Position numbers and translations under genes: made by a program. A stretch of DNA of 9,551 nucleotides, taken from the NCBI GenBank assembly GCA_002385815.1, contig DGEE01000156.1, positions 16,283-25,833 on the forward strand, written 5' to 3'. This document shows, in pieces, positions 1 to 6,101 of this stretch. Within the stretch, counting starts at the first letter, position 1. Each line of letters starts with the position of its first letter. The stretch is from Hungateiclostridiaceae bacterium UBA3934 (lineage in GTDB: Bacteria > Bacillota > Clostridia > Acetivibrionales > DTU013). The notes under the pieces are model-generated. The model worked only from the letters and a program-made list of their open reading frames with translations, did not search any database and had not been told where the DNA came from.

Positions 1-1248
1 GATGTGGAGATCATCGGCCTGTTCGATGATGCAGTCGTATCCTCCGGCAGTGAGTACAAGCAGGTGACGGATCTGCTGAGCCTGTACGCCAAAAGTCCGC
101 GTGTCACGGTCAGATATATAGATCCGGACAGGAATCCGGGGATAATCAATCAGTTGGATCCTGACAACACAATGAACCTTCGCTCAACGAACTTCGTTGT
201 CAAAAGCGTGGTCAACGGCGTCGAAAAGAAAAAGAAACTGGATTACTATGACCTTTTCCAGATGGAATTCGATCAGTACTCATTCAGCCAGTACATTACC
301 GGTTCCAATGCTGAGCAGGGATTTACCGGTGCGATCAAATATGTGACGTCGGAGTATACTCCCGTCATTTACTTCACGGAAGGTCATGATGAAAGCGATG
401 TGGACTTCCAATACAGGAATCTGAAGGAATACCTGGAAAAGAACAATATCCTCGTGAAAAAGATCAATCTCATGACAGTGGAACAGGTACCTGAAGATGC
501 AGAGCTTGTGGTTGTTGCGTCGCCCAGAAGAGACTTTTCGTACTCTGAGAGGGATGTGCTGGAAAACTACTTCCACAATGGGGGCAAGGCCATTTTCATG
601 TTCGACTATCTTGAAAACGATCCCTCATTCGAGGAACTGAACAAGCTGCTCAATAAGTTCAACCTTGAGCTCAATTATGACAAGGTCAGGGAAACCGATG
701 AGAGCAGGCATCTGCCCCAGGATCCGTATACGCTGGTGGTGGATGTGAAGTCCAGCTCCATCGTACCCAGGGCATTCAACACGTTTTTGACCAACTGCAG
801 GAGCATAAGCATTTTGAAGAACGAGAAACAGTATATAACACATACTTCGCTGATAAGCACCAGTGACAGCGCAGTAGGCGAGATGGTCAACAAGTCACGT
901 GGAGACGATCTGCCAGGGCCTCTTGAACTGGCGGTGGCGGTGGACTATAAGGGCGGAGAGAAGCCCTCGAAAATAATCGTCATGGGCAACTCCACTTTTG
1001 TCAACGATTACGCCTACCAGGTTTATGGCGACTTTTACTTCAGCAACATCAACTTCTTCATGTCGGCCATAAGCTGGATGGTAGAGATCAAAGATGAGAT
1101 AATAGTGCCTACCAAGAGCTTTGATGTAAACAGGTTCAACATTACGCAGCGGCAGGTTTCTGTAATGTCAGGGGTGCTTGTGGTAGTGTTCCCGCTTCTG
1201 ATATTCGGTACAGGACTGATGGTATATTTGAGGAGGCGTCATTTATGA
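1..1248 (+). CDS. GldG-like ABC transporter auxiliary protein, 5'-truncated
   Basis: The reading frame is open from base 1 (GAT = Asp), so the gene begins left of the window; GTG at base 4 is an internal Val. About 415 codons remain. The visible part matches the ABC_transp_aux/GldG family, which forms the extracytoplasmic portion of an ABC-2 type exporter-like complex. Counting from codon 2, the pattern LLSLYAKSPRVTVRYIDPDRNP (residues 24-45, split in two helices and a strand) is the typical start of the soluble domain. It is followed by NAEQGFTGAIKYV (102-114) and IYFTEGHDE (122-130), the family's Tyr-Phe-x-x-Gly-His-x-Glu-like strand-turn. A hydrophobic C-terminal helix lies at about 388-408 and ends in the basic anchor RRRH, so the domain sits outside with a short cytoplasmic tail. 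The missing 5' part should carry an N-terminal membrane helix. The stop overlaps the next start (ATGA), indicating translational coupling. Substrate unknown. The family call is from motif recall, not a profile search. Confidence 0.85.
   Translation, partial: DVEIIGLFDDAVVSSGSEYKQVTDLLSLYAKSPRVTVRYIDPDRNPGIINQLDPDNTMNLRSTNFVVKSVVNGVEKKKKLDYYDLFQMEFDQYSFSQYITGSNAEQGFTGAIKYVTSEYTPVIYFTEGHDESDVDFQYRNLKEYLEKNNILVKKINLMTVEQVPEDAELVVVASPRRDFSYSERDVLENYFHNGGKAIFMFDYLENDPSFEELNKLLNKFNLELNYDKVRETDESRHLPQDPYTLVVDVKSSSIVPRAFNTFLTNCRSISILKNEKQYITHTSLISTSDSAVGEMVNKSRGDDLPGPLELAVAVDYKGGEKPSKIIVMGNSTFVNDYAYQVYGDFYFSNINFFMSAISWMVEIKDEIIVPTKSFDVNRFNITQRQVSVMSGVLVVVFPLLIFGTGLMVYLRRRHL
1231..1236 (+). promoter_or_regulatory. 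Ribosome binding site of the DUF4340 gene
   Basis: A perfect AGGAGG lies inside the last codons of the GldG-like gene, eight bases before the ATG at 1245. It fixes the start of the DUF4340 gene and supports coupled translation across the four-base overlap. Confidence 0.85.
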
Positions 1249-2645
1249 AGTTTTACAGGAATGCGATTATTCTGTTGGTCATAGTTGCGCTTCTTGCCGG
1301 TGCATACTTTCTGATCAGAAGTAAAAAGGCCAATGAGCCGTTGAGTCAGCCCAGGGAATATGAGAAGCTGGCAGATTATATCTCCACCGATATAGAGTCT
1401 GTTACGCTGGAAAACAAGGAAGGCACCTTCGTGATCATCAGGAAGGATGATGAATGGGCTCTTTCTGTTCCCACGGACCTGAGATACGATCCGTCGGCAT
1501 TGAGCAGCATCGTTATCAATTCTGCCTCTATCGTTGTCGACAAGGTTGTGGAAGAGGATGCACAGGACCTTTCCATATATGGGCTTGACGATCCTGCCTT
1601 TGCCACGATAAAGGCGAAGGACGGTACCTCTGTGACAATAGAGATCGGCAGCAAGACACCTACCGGAGGCGGATACTATGTTAAGGCCAGTGGAACGAAC
1701 AGAGTATGTGTGATAGGCAGCTATACCGGCGATAAGCTCGTTTCGGGAAGAAACAGCATGAGGACCAAACAGCTGTTTGATATAACCGTAGATGATATAG
1801 ACAGCTTCGGCATGAACAGAAAGGGTCAGACTGTATTTATGTCCGAAAAGGATGGGGATACATGGAATATGCTGACACCGATAAGCGGAAATCTGAATGA
1901 AACATCCTTCTACCCGATGCTTGAAGCCATTGCTGACACTACGATCGTGGAATTCGTCGAGGACAAACCCGCGGATCTTTCAGTATACGGGCTGGACAAA
2001 CCGACATATGAGCTGGTGTTCAGCACAGAAGTCACCGGTGAGGTAAAGCTTCAGATGGGCCGTGAGGACAGGAACCGGTCGGCGATATTCGCAAAGCTCG
2101 AAGGAAACGACGAAGTATTCACCATAGACATAAATCCGTTTACCTTCCTCGACAAGCCTCTGAAGGAAATCGTCAGTGTCTTTGCCTATATTGTGAATAT
2201 CAACCAGGTGGAAAAGATCGATCTGACTATGGACGGGAAAACCACCCACATGGAGCTTGATGTATATATGGACGAAGAGGGCAATTCCGACAATGACAAA
2301 GACAAATTCTATGTGGATGGCATCGATGCCAGCGGCAAGGACGAAGACGGCAAACAACCGTTCAGGAAATTCTATCAGGCGCTTATTGGCATCAGTATCG
2401 ACGAAATCGATACAGACGGCGACCCGTCAGGTAAAGGGGCTGACATAACGGTGGTCTACACACTCAAGGACGGAACCATGAAGGTGGAATTCATACCTCG
2501 GGATGAAAACTTCTACTACGTGGTAAGGAATGGCGAATACGCAGGAGTGCTTGTAAAGAGAAAGAATAAGGTGGACTTCGGCATCGAGGGAATGAAGCAG
2601 GCATTGGATACCCTGATGGATTTCCTGGCTGAGCAGGAGAAATAG
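1245..2645 (+). CDS. DUF4340 domain protein, membrane-anchored
   Basis: The product has 466 residues. An N-terminal helix (about residues 7-24, flanked by Lys/Arg) is an uncleaved signal anchor, so the rest should face the outside of the membrane. The soluble part holds repeated DUF4340-type units: unit 1 at about 50-160 and unit 2 at about 184-297. Each has a strand pair, a Trp-containing 'DEWALSVP' / 'DTWNMLTP' segment, a helix, and the signature DLSIYGLDDP (108-117) / DLSVYGLDKP (244-253). A third, divergent unit at about 320-440 keeps the strand pattern and a 'Y-VV-NGEYAGVLVKR' ending but lacks the YGL signature and carries an acidic insert (343-370). DUF4340 proteins are commonly encoded beside GldG-like ABC subunits, and the overlap here says both act in one complex. 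The biochemical role is not known. Start chosen on AGGAGG at 1231. Only a terminator and the next gene follow. Confidence 0.9.
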   Translation: MKFYRNAIILLVIVALLAGAYFLIRSKKANEPLSQPREYEKLADYISTDIESVTLENKEGTFVIIRKDDEWALSVPTDLRYDPSALSSIVINSASIVVDKVVEEDAQDLSIYGLDDPAFATIKAKDGTSVTIEIGSKTPTGGGYYVKASGTNRVCVIGSYTGDKLVSGRNSMRTKQLFDITVDDIDSFGMNRKGQTVFMSEKDGDTWNMLTPISGNLNETSFYPMLEAIADTTIVEFVEDKPADLSVYGLDKPTYELVFSTEVTGEVKLQMGREDRNRSAIFAKLEGNDEVFTIDINPFTFLDKPLKEIVSVFAYIVNINQVEKIDLTMDGKTTHMELDVYMDEEGNSDNDKDKFYVDGIDASGKDEDGKQPFRKFYQALIGISIDEIDTDGDPSGKGADITVVYTLKDGTMKVEFIPRDENFYYVVRNGEYAGVLVKRKNKVDFGIEGMKQALDTLMDFLAEQEK

Positions 2646-2665
2646 CTGAATAATAAAGTAATTTG

Positions 2666-2721
2666 AAAAGCGGCTCCGACATAGAATGAACTGATGGATT
2701 CTATGGCCGGAGCTGTTTTTT
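2666..2721 (+). terminator. Rho-independent terminator after the DUF4340 gene
   Basis: A long hairpin is followed by six T. The upper stem is CATAGAAT (2680-2687) with ATTCTATG (2698-2705) around a 10-base loop. After a 1x2 internal loop, the lower stem CGGCTCCG (2671-2678) pairs with CGGAGCTG (2708-2715), including one G-U pair. A further G-U plus four A-U pairs extend into the T-tract (2716-2721). It lies 20 bases after the upstream stop, as expected for the end of the ABC operon. The T-tract touches the ATG of the next gene. Confidence 0.85.
2709..2712 (+). promoter_or_regulatory. Ribosome binding site of the permease gene, inside the terminator stem
   Basis: GGAG lies nine bases before the ATG at 2722 and is the only purine-rich candidate. 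It forms part of the 3' arm of the terminator hairpin, so in a read-through transcript it would be base-paired and hidden. No better start exists: the next in-frame ATG (2812) would remove the conserved first membrane segment. Confidence 0.6.
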
Positions 2722-3828
2722 ATGCGTGATGAGCTCAGGAATACACTCAGGGTCGCGGGCATATATGCGGCGAGCATAATAGGTGCGGGATTTGCATCAG
2801 GGCAGGAGATCATGCAGTTTTTCTCTGCTTATAAGACAGGCGGGTTCTGGGGGATATTGCTGGCAGGCATTCTTTTCAGCGCAGTAGGCTGTATCGTTCT
2901 CGACAAGGTCTACAGTGAGCGGATAAGAAACTATGAGGAATTCATATTCCCTGTTTTTGGATGGCGGCTGGGCTGGATCATCGAAACAGCAGCGACTGTG
3001 TTCGTTTTCTGCATGTACAGCATCATGACTGCAGGCTCGGGGCAGATACTGGCACAGTTGACCGGGATAAAATTCAAAAGTGCAGTGTTGATAATGGGGA
3101 TCATCTGTACTTTTTTGATAATGACGAACATAAAAGGCATCTCCGTTTTCAGTTCAGTACTCACACCTGTGCTCACAGCAGGGATCATCCTTACAGGCCT
3201 CTATATCATCATCATGAAGGAATCCCCGGTTTTCAGCATTACAGTATACATTTCGCGCATCACGAAGAACTGGTTCTTTTCATCGCTCCTCTACGTCAGC
3301 TACAACAGCATACTCTCTGTCATGATGTTGTGCAGCATGCTGCCGTATCTGAAGACACGCAGGACAGCATTCGCGGCAGGCATACTTGGGGGAGTTGTAC
3401 TGACGGTGGCAGCAATTGTGATCAACACCGTCATTTTTCTGTTCTATCCTTCAGCGGCTGACAGGGAAATACCGCTGCTGGATATACTGCACAGTATCAG
3501 TTCATCGGCGGGATGGCTCTATAGTGTACTGCTATGGCTTGCGATGCTGGTGTCTGCTGTAACTTCCGGTTTCTGCTTCTCAGACAGGGCCGGCAACCTG
3601 TTCAGAGTCGATAAAAGGATCGTCGCCATGCTTCTGTGTGCCTGTGCAGTGCCTCTGTCGACACTTGGGTTTTCCAGGCTCATATCTCTGATATACCCTG
3701 CTTTCGGCTGGCTTGGCCTGTTCATGATTATCGTGATACTCGTCACAGGACTGCAGGGGCTGTTGTCCGGACCGGTGAGCCGTGAGGGCAGACGGGCGGA
3801 CAGGCGCTTCCCGGTCGGCAGAGGATAG
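2722..3828 (+). CDS. YkvI-family membrane permease
   Basis: The product has 368 residues and is almost entirely membrane helices. I count about ten segments, near residues 10-30, 42-62, 84-108, 120-138, 142-164, 183-208, 215-242, 263-286, 298-318 and 326-347. The first carries the family hallmark AASIIGAGFASGQEIMQFF (16-34), whose Gly-rich break resembles the unwound helix 1 of LeuT/APC-fold transporters. That matches the uncharacterised Bacillus YkvI group (COG3949). A role in sodium- or proton-coupled uptake of an amino-acid-like solute is inference from the fold; no substrate can be read from the sequence. The C-terminal tail (350-368) is short, Arg-rich and predicted cytoplasmic. Start at 2722 because it leaves the usual short N-terminus before helix 1. 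The gene stands alone between a terminator and the promoter of the next unit, so it is probably monocistronic or depends on read-through. Confidence 0.88.
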   Translation: MRDELRNTLRVAGIYAASIIGAGFASGQEIMQFFSAYKTGGFWGILLAGILFSAVGCIVLDKVYSERIRNYEEFIFPVFGWRLGWIIETAATVFVFCMYSIMTAGSGQILAQLTGIKFKSAVLIMGIICTFLIMTNIKGISVFSSVLTPVLTAGIILTGLYIIIMKESPVFSITVYISRITKNWFFSSLLYVSYNSILSVMMLCSMLPYLKTRRTAFAAGILGGVVLTVAAIVINTVIFLFYPSAADREIPLLDILHSISSSAGWLYSVLLWLAMLVSAVTSGFCFSDRAGNLFRVDKRIVAMLLCACAVPLSTLGFSRLISLIYPAFGWLGLFMIIVILVTGLQGLLSGPVSREGRRADRRFPVGRG

Positions 3829-3850
3829 GTCGCTACAGCATTGGTCTGTC

Positions 3851-3879
3851 TTTCAATGGCTTGATTTATATGGTAAAAT
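3851..3879 (+). promoter_or_regulatory. Candidate sigma-A promoter for the DUF5711-cvpA unit
   Basis: An extended -10 element TGG-TAAAAT (-10 hexamer at 3874-3879, five of six matching TATAAT) is preceded, with a 17-base spacer, by a weak -35 TTTCAA (3851-3856, three of six). Predicted transcription starts near 3886, leaving a leader of roughly 38 bases before the TTG start at 3924. The 95-base gap holds no other clear element except a small dyad at 3882-3892. Confidence 0.5.
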
Positions 3880-3912
3880 GGTTTGTAACAAAGTCATTGG
3901 GAGTGCAAAGCT

Positions 3913-3918
3913 GAGGTG
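3913..3918 (+). promoter_or_regulatory. Ribosome binding site selecting a TTG start
   Basis: GAGGTG, continuing as GAGGTGGT, matches the anti-Shine-Dalgarno complement in seven of eight positions and lies five bases before TTG at 3924. No in-frame ATG or GTG lies between this site and the membrane helix, so the TTG start is well supported. Confidence 0.75.
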
Positions 3919-3923
3919 GTCTC

Positions 3924-5090
3924 TTGAAATATATCCCCGAGCAGGACAGGCCGGCGCCGCGGGAACGTACAGCCGGCATCATATCGGCACTGATGCTGTT
4001 CCTGTGTATTGTTGCTGTAGCGGTTTTCAGCTGGCAGCGCAGTCTGGACCCGTCCATCGATCCGCGGGAAATGATGCTCAGGCTCACAGGTTCGGAGGAA
4101 AGAGAGGCAAAGGTTGCTGAGGTCCTGTACTCCTTCGTGTTTAACATAAGAGATAAGCCCGTTTTTACTCTGCACAGGGGAAATATCGTGAAGTGCAGCA
4201 GAAGCGGAGTCCTGTTCCTTGATAAGAAAGGCGGGATATTGAGGTCAGAAGGTATCGAGTTTGAGGACCCCATAGTAAGGACCAGCGGATCGAGGATCCT
4301 TCTTGCCAATGCCGGCTCCACGGAGATATGTGTCATGGACGGCGATTCGATACGCTGGCAGGACAAAACGGACACTGCCATCCTTAATGCGGATATAAGC
4401 GATGGCGGGTATGTGACAGTGATTACATCGGCCAAAAGGGACAATAATGTGATAAGGGTGTACGAATCACATGGCGTCGAGCTTTTCCGCAAGATAATAG
4501 CCGCTGACTTCGCTGTCTCTGCAGGCGTATCACCATCAAAGAAGCACCTTGTGCTGTCGGCGGTTGCTACGGGCGCTGCCGGGCCATATTCACGATACAA
4601 GTTTTACGACATGGAAGGGAAAGAACTGGCAGAGGTTTCATTCGATTCCTCCGGCGAGCTTCTGCCCCTTTTCTGGTTCAACAGGGATGACAGCATATTT
4701 GCAGTTGGAGACAGTGCCGCCGCCTGCATTGACCCTGCCGGGAAAGTGAGATGGAAGGAACAGTTCAGAAGCGTAGCAGGTGCAAGCACCGTCGGAGACG
4801 GTCGCCTCGCGGTGGCTGCACATGAGGATGATGGCGCAGTGCTGAACATTTACACTGCAGATGGCAAAAAGGATGTCTCGGTGAAGCTGCAGGGTATTCC
4901 CAAAGGTCTGGATGGCGTCAGGGGGATGGTTTCCGTCTACACTGACGATATGGTATATTTTTTCAATGAGCGGGGGATCAACACCCATATATACAATGCG
5001 GGCGAAAAAATACAGCATGTACACCTTTTTGACAGGAAACAGGCAGCAGTGATCACTGCAGGCGAGATCACTGTCATAGCTATAGACTGA
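3924..5090 (+). CDS. DUF5711 family membrane-anchored propeller-like protein
   Basis: The product has 388 residues and starts with TTG. A basic N-terminus (PRERT) precedes one hydrophobic helix at about residues 18-36, giving a type II anchor with the remainder outside. A linker (40-75) is followed by about 300 residues of repeating short strands with the rhythm of a PQQ- or WD-like beta-propeller. Examples are 'GVLFLDKKGGILRS' (95-108), 'EICVMDGDSIRWQ' (134-146), 'VIRVYESHGVELFRK' (176-190), 'SRYKFYDMEGKELAEV' (223-238), 'AACIDPAGKVRWKE' (266-279) and 'VLNIYTADGKKDVSV' (306-320). Each ends in an Asp/Gly turn before an Arg/Trp strand. This fits DUF5711, a clostridial family of unknown function. 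No catalytic residues are evident; a binding or scaffold role at the cell surface is inference. It lies 37 bases upstream of the CvpA-family gene with no terminator between them, so the two are probably co-transcribed. The family name is less certain than the architecture. Confidence 0.75.
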   Translation: MKYIPEQDRPAPRERTAGIISALMLFLCIVAVAVFSWQRSLDPSIDPREMMLRLTGSEEREAKVAEVLYSFVFNIRDKPVFTLHRGNIVKCSRSGVLFLDKKGGILRSEGIEFEDPIVRTSGSRILLANAGSTEICVMDGDSIRWQDKTDTAILNADISDGGYVTVITSAKRDNNVIRVYESHGVELFRKIIAADFAVSAGVSPSKKHLVLSAVATGAAGPYSRYKFYDMEGKELAEVSFDSSGELLPLFWFNRDDSIFAVGDSAAACIDPAGKVRWKEQFRSVAGASTVGDGRLAVAAHEDDGAVLNIYTADGKKDVSVKLQGIPKGLDGVRGMVSVYTDDMVYFFNERGINTHIYNAGEKIQHVHLFDRKQAAVITAGEITVIAID

Positions 5091-5127
5091 CAAACAAGTT
5101 CCCCGGGAACAGAAAGGCGGTAAAGAT

Positions 5128-5838
5128 ATGAACTGGAGTGACTTTGTCGTAATAGGCATCATCGGAGTGTTTGCGCTCATCGGACTCTTCAAGGGTTTTA
5201 TCATGTCTGTCTACAGGCTTGTATCGTATGTGGCATGTTTATTCTTATCCATCAAGCTGGCACCTGTGCTGGCAGGCTTGCTTGAAAAAACACCACTATT
5301 CGGGACCATCAAGGGAGCCATCGTAAACAATCTTGAAGTCTGGAGCCGGAATGCCTTGTCATCTCCGCAGATCACAGAAGCCGGTGCTCAGGGGGCGGAA
5401 CAGATGCTGGGGGCGATCCCGCTTCCGGAGATTTTCAGGTCATCAGTGCTGAGCAGCCTGCCGCCGCCGTCCGAGATACTGGATGTCACCAGTATGCTGG
5501 AAGCTGTGGGGCATAGGCTGACAGGCCTTATCGTTTCTGTTTTGAGCCTGATCATTGTTTTCATCATACTCAAATTCGTGTTTATCATCATAGGAAGGCT
5601 GCTGCGCGGCATAGCCCAATTGCCCGTCTTCAAGCAGGTGAATAAGATCGGCGGTCTGATATTGGGAGCGTTTCAGGGCATACTTGCAGTCTACATATTG
5701 TTTGCGGTATTGACTCTCTTCAATTCGAACCCGGGTTTCGCGCCTGTTTTCAATGGGATAGAGTCGTCGCTGATCGCATCAGGGTTTTACAGGAACAATT
5801 TCATAATCAGTCTGTTGTTCCCTCCGGTGGCAGCGTAA
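5128..5838 (+). CDS. CvpA family membrane protein
   Basis: The product has 236 residues. The N-terminal block (residues 3-50: WSDFVVIGIIGVFALIGLFKG-like helix, then a second helix with Tyr-Arg-Leu-Val) is typical of the CvpA/colicin V production family. Two more helices at about 133-156 and 174-198 follow, the last with the Gly-Gly-x-x-x-Gly-x-x-x-Gly pattern (GGLILGAFQG, 175-184) that this family shows in its final helix. The central part (55-130) is a soluble loop with a Pro-rich stretch (PLPE, LPPPSE), longer than in the shortest CvpA proteins. Enterobacterial CvpA is needed for colicin V release and bile/envelope stress tolerance, but no colicin gene is present here, so an envelope role is inference. 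The ATG at 5128 is preceded by AAAGGCGG (5113-5120). It follows the DUF5711 gene by 37 bases, and the next operon begins after a 263-base gap. Confidence 0.88.
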   Translation: MNWSDFVVIGIIGVFALIGLFKGFIMSVYRLVSYVACLFLSIKLAPVLAGLLEKTPLFGTIKGAIVNNLEVWSRNALSSPQITEAGAQGAEQMLGAIPLPEIFRSSVLSSLPPPSEILDVTSMLEAVGHRLTGLIVSVLSLIIVFIILKFVFIIIGRLLRGIAQLPVFKQVNKIGGLILGAFQGILAVYILFAVLTLFNSNPGFAPVFNGIESSLIASGFYRNNFIISLLFPPVAA

Positions 5839-5909
5839 ATCGCATCTGATACTGCGGCGGCAGAGGACGGAGGGAGCGTTGGCGCATACACTGCAGCATA
5901 CCAGCGCGG

Positions 5910-5938
5910 TTAACGTATATTGTACCTCCACATATAAA
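5910..5938 (+). promoter_or_regulatory. Possible upstream promoter of the ilv operon
   Basis: TTAACG (5910-5915, four of six matches to the -35) and TATAAA (5933-5938, five of six matches to the -10) are 17 bases apart. Transcription would start near 5945, giving a leader of about 157 bases through the ilvD control region. It is weaker than the promoter at 5974-6003 and may be fortuitous in AT-rich DNA. Confidence 0.3.
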
Positions 5939-5973
5939 AAAATGAACGCTTCTGACCTTTTTGTATTAATTTA

Positions 5974-6003
5974 TAGACATAATATAGGTCAAAGTAGTAC
6001 AAT
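5974..6003 (+). promoter_or_regulatory. Main candidate promoter of the ilvD-ilvB operon
   Basis: TAGACA (5974-5979, five of six matches to the -35) and TACAAT (5998-6003, five of six matches to the -10) are separated by 18 bases in an AT-rich stretch. Predicted initiation lies near 6010, 92 bases before the ilvD start. Two sets of inverted-repeat arms overlap it: GTACAATAT (5997-6005) covers the -10 and AGGTCA (5986-5991) lies in the spacer. Both positions would suit a repressor. Confidence 0.6.
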
Positions 6004-6006
6004 ATC

Positions 6007-6050
6007 TTTATTAAACAGCCGGGATAGCGCATTCCGGCTATTTTAATAAA
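6007..6050 (+). promoter_or_regulatory. Long inverted repeat / 5'-UTR hairpin before ilvD
   Basis: TTTATTAAA (6007-6015) pairs perfectly with TTTAATAAA (6042-6050). Above a 1x2 internal loop, AGCCGG (6017-6022) pairs perfectly with CCGGCT (6034-6039). Three more pairs leave a five-base loop, giving 18 pairs in all. The GC core followed by ATTTTAAT resembles a weak terminator, so it could act as an attenuator, as an mRNA 5'-stabilising hairpin, or as a terminator for the upstream cvpA transcript. It lies at the predicted transcription start of the operon. Confidence 0.6.
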
Positions 6051-6083
6051 CTAATGGAATACCGTTGTGGTGTTTTTCTGATA

Positions 6084-6093
6084 GAAAGGCAGG
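6084..6093 (+). promoter_or_regulatory. Ribosome binding site fixing the ilvD start
   Basis: GAAAGGCAGG lies eight bases before ATG 6102. An earlier in-frame ATG at 6054 has no purine-rich site in front of it (only AT-rich hairpin DNA) and would add 16 residues not typical of IlvD. The start at 6102 is therefore preferred. Confidence 0.8.
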
Positions 6094-6101
6094 TAGTTAT
6101 C

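Noticed and set aside
4..6. GTG at base 4 as the true start of the first gene.
   Set aside because: The frame is open before it, no ribosome binding site can be seen, and the GldG family has an N-terminal membrane helix that is missing here; the gene is cut by the window edge.
2961..3461. A 166-codon + strand frame inside the permease gene.
   Set aside because: It is His/Asp-rich without a domain and overlaps the clearly membrane-patterned permease frame; a frame shadow.
3866..4600. A 244-codon open frame on the minus strand, opposite the DUF5711 gene.
   Set aside because: No recognisable domain. It covers the promoter, ribosome binding site and first half of a well-supported + strand gene.
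5876..5907. GCGTTGG/CCAGCGC inverted repeat after cvpA as its terminator.
   Set aside because: The loop is 18 bases, one pair is G-U, and the following bases (GGTTAACG) are not a T-tract.
5953..6005. A CodY operator in the ilvD control region.
   Set aside because: No segment comes close to AATTTTCWGAAAATT on either strand by eye.
5942..6046. A 34-codon frame (ATG 5942 to TAA 6044-6046) containing a Leu-Phe-Val-Leu-Ile cluster, resembling an ilv attenuator leader peptide.
   Set aside because: It has no ribosome binding site (only CATATAAAAAA precedes it), its start lies upstream of both predicted transcription starts, and it runs through the promoter itself.
5839..6101. A T-box riboswitch before ilvD, as is common for branched-chain genes in Firmicutes.
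   Set aside because: I find no GGTGGNACCGCG-like box or AG-box on the + strand. The one ACCGCG sits on the opposite strand (5905-5910) without the rest of the motif.
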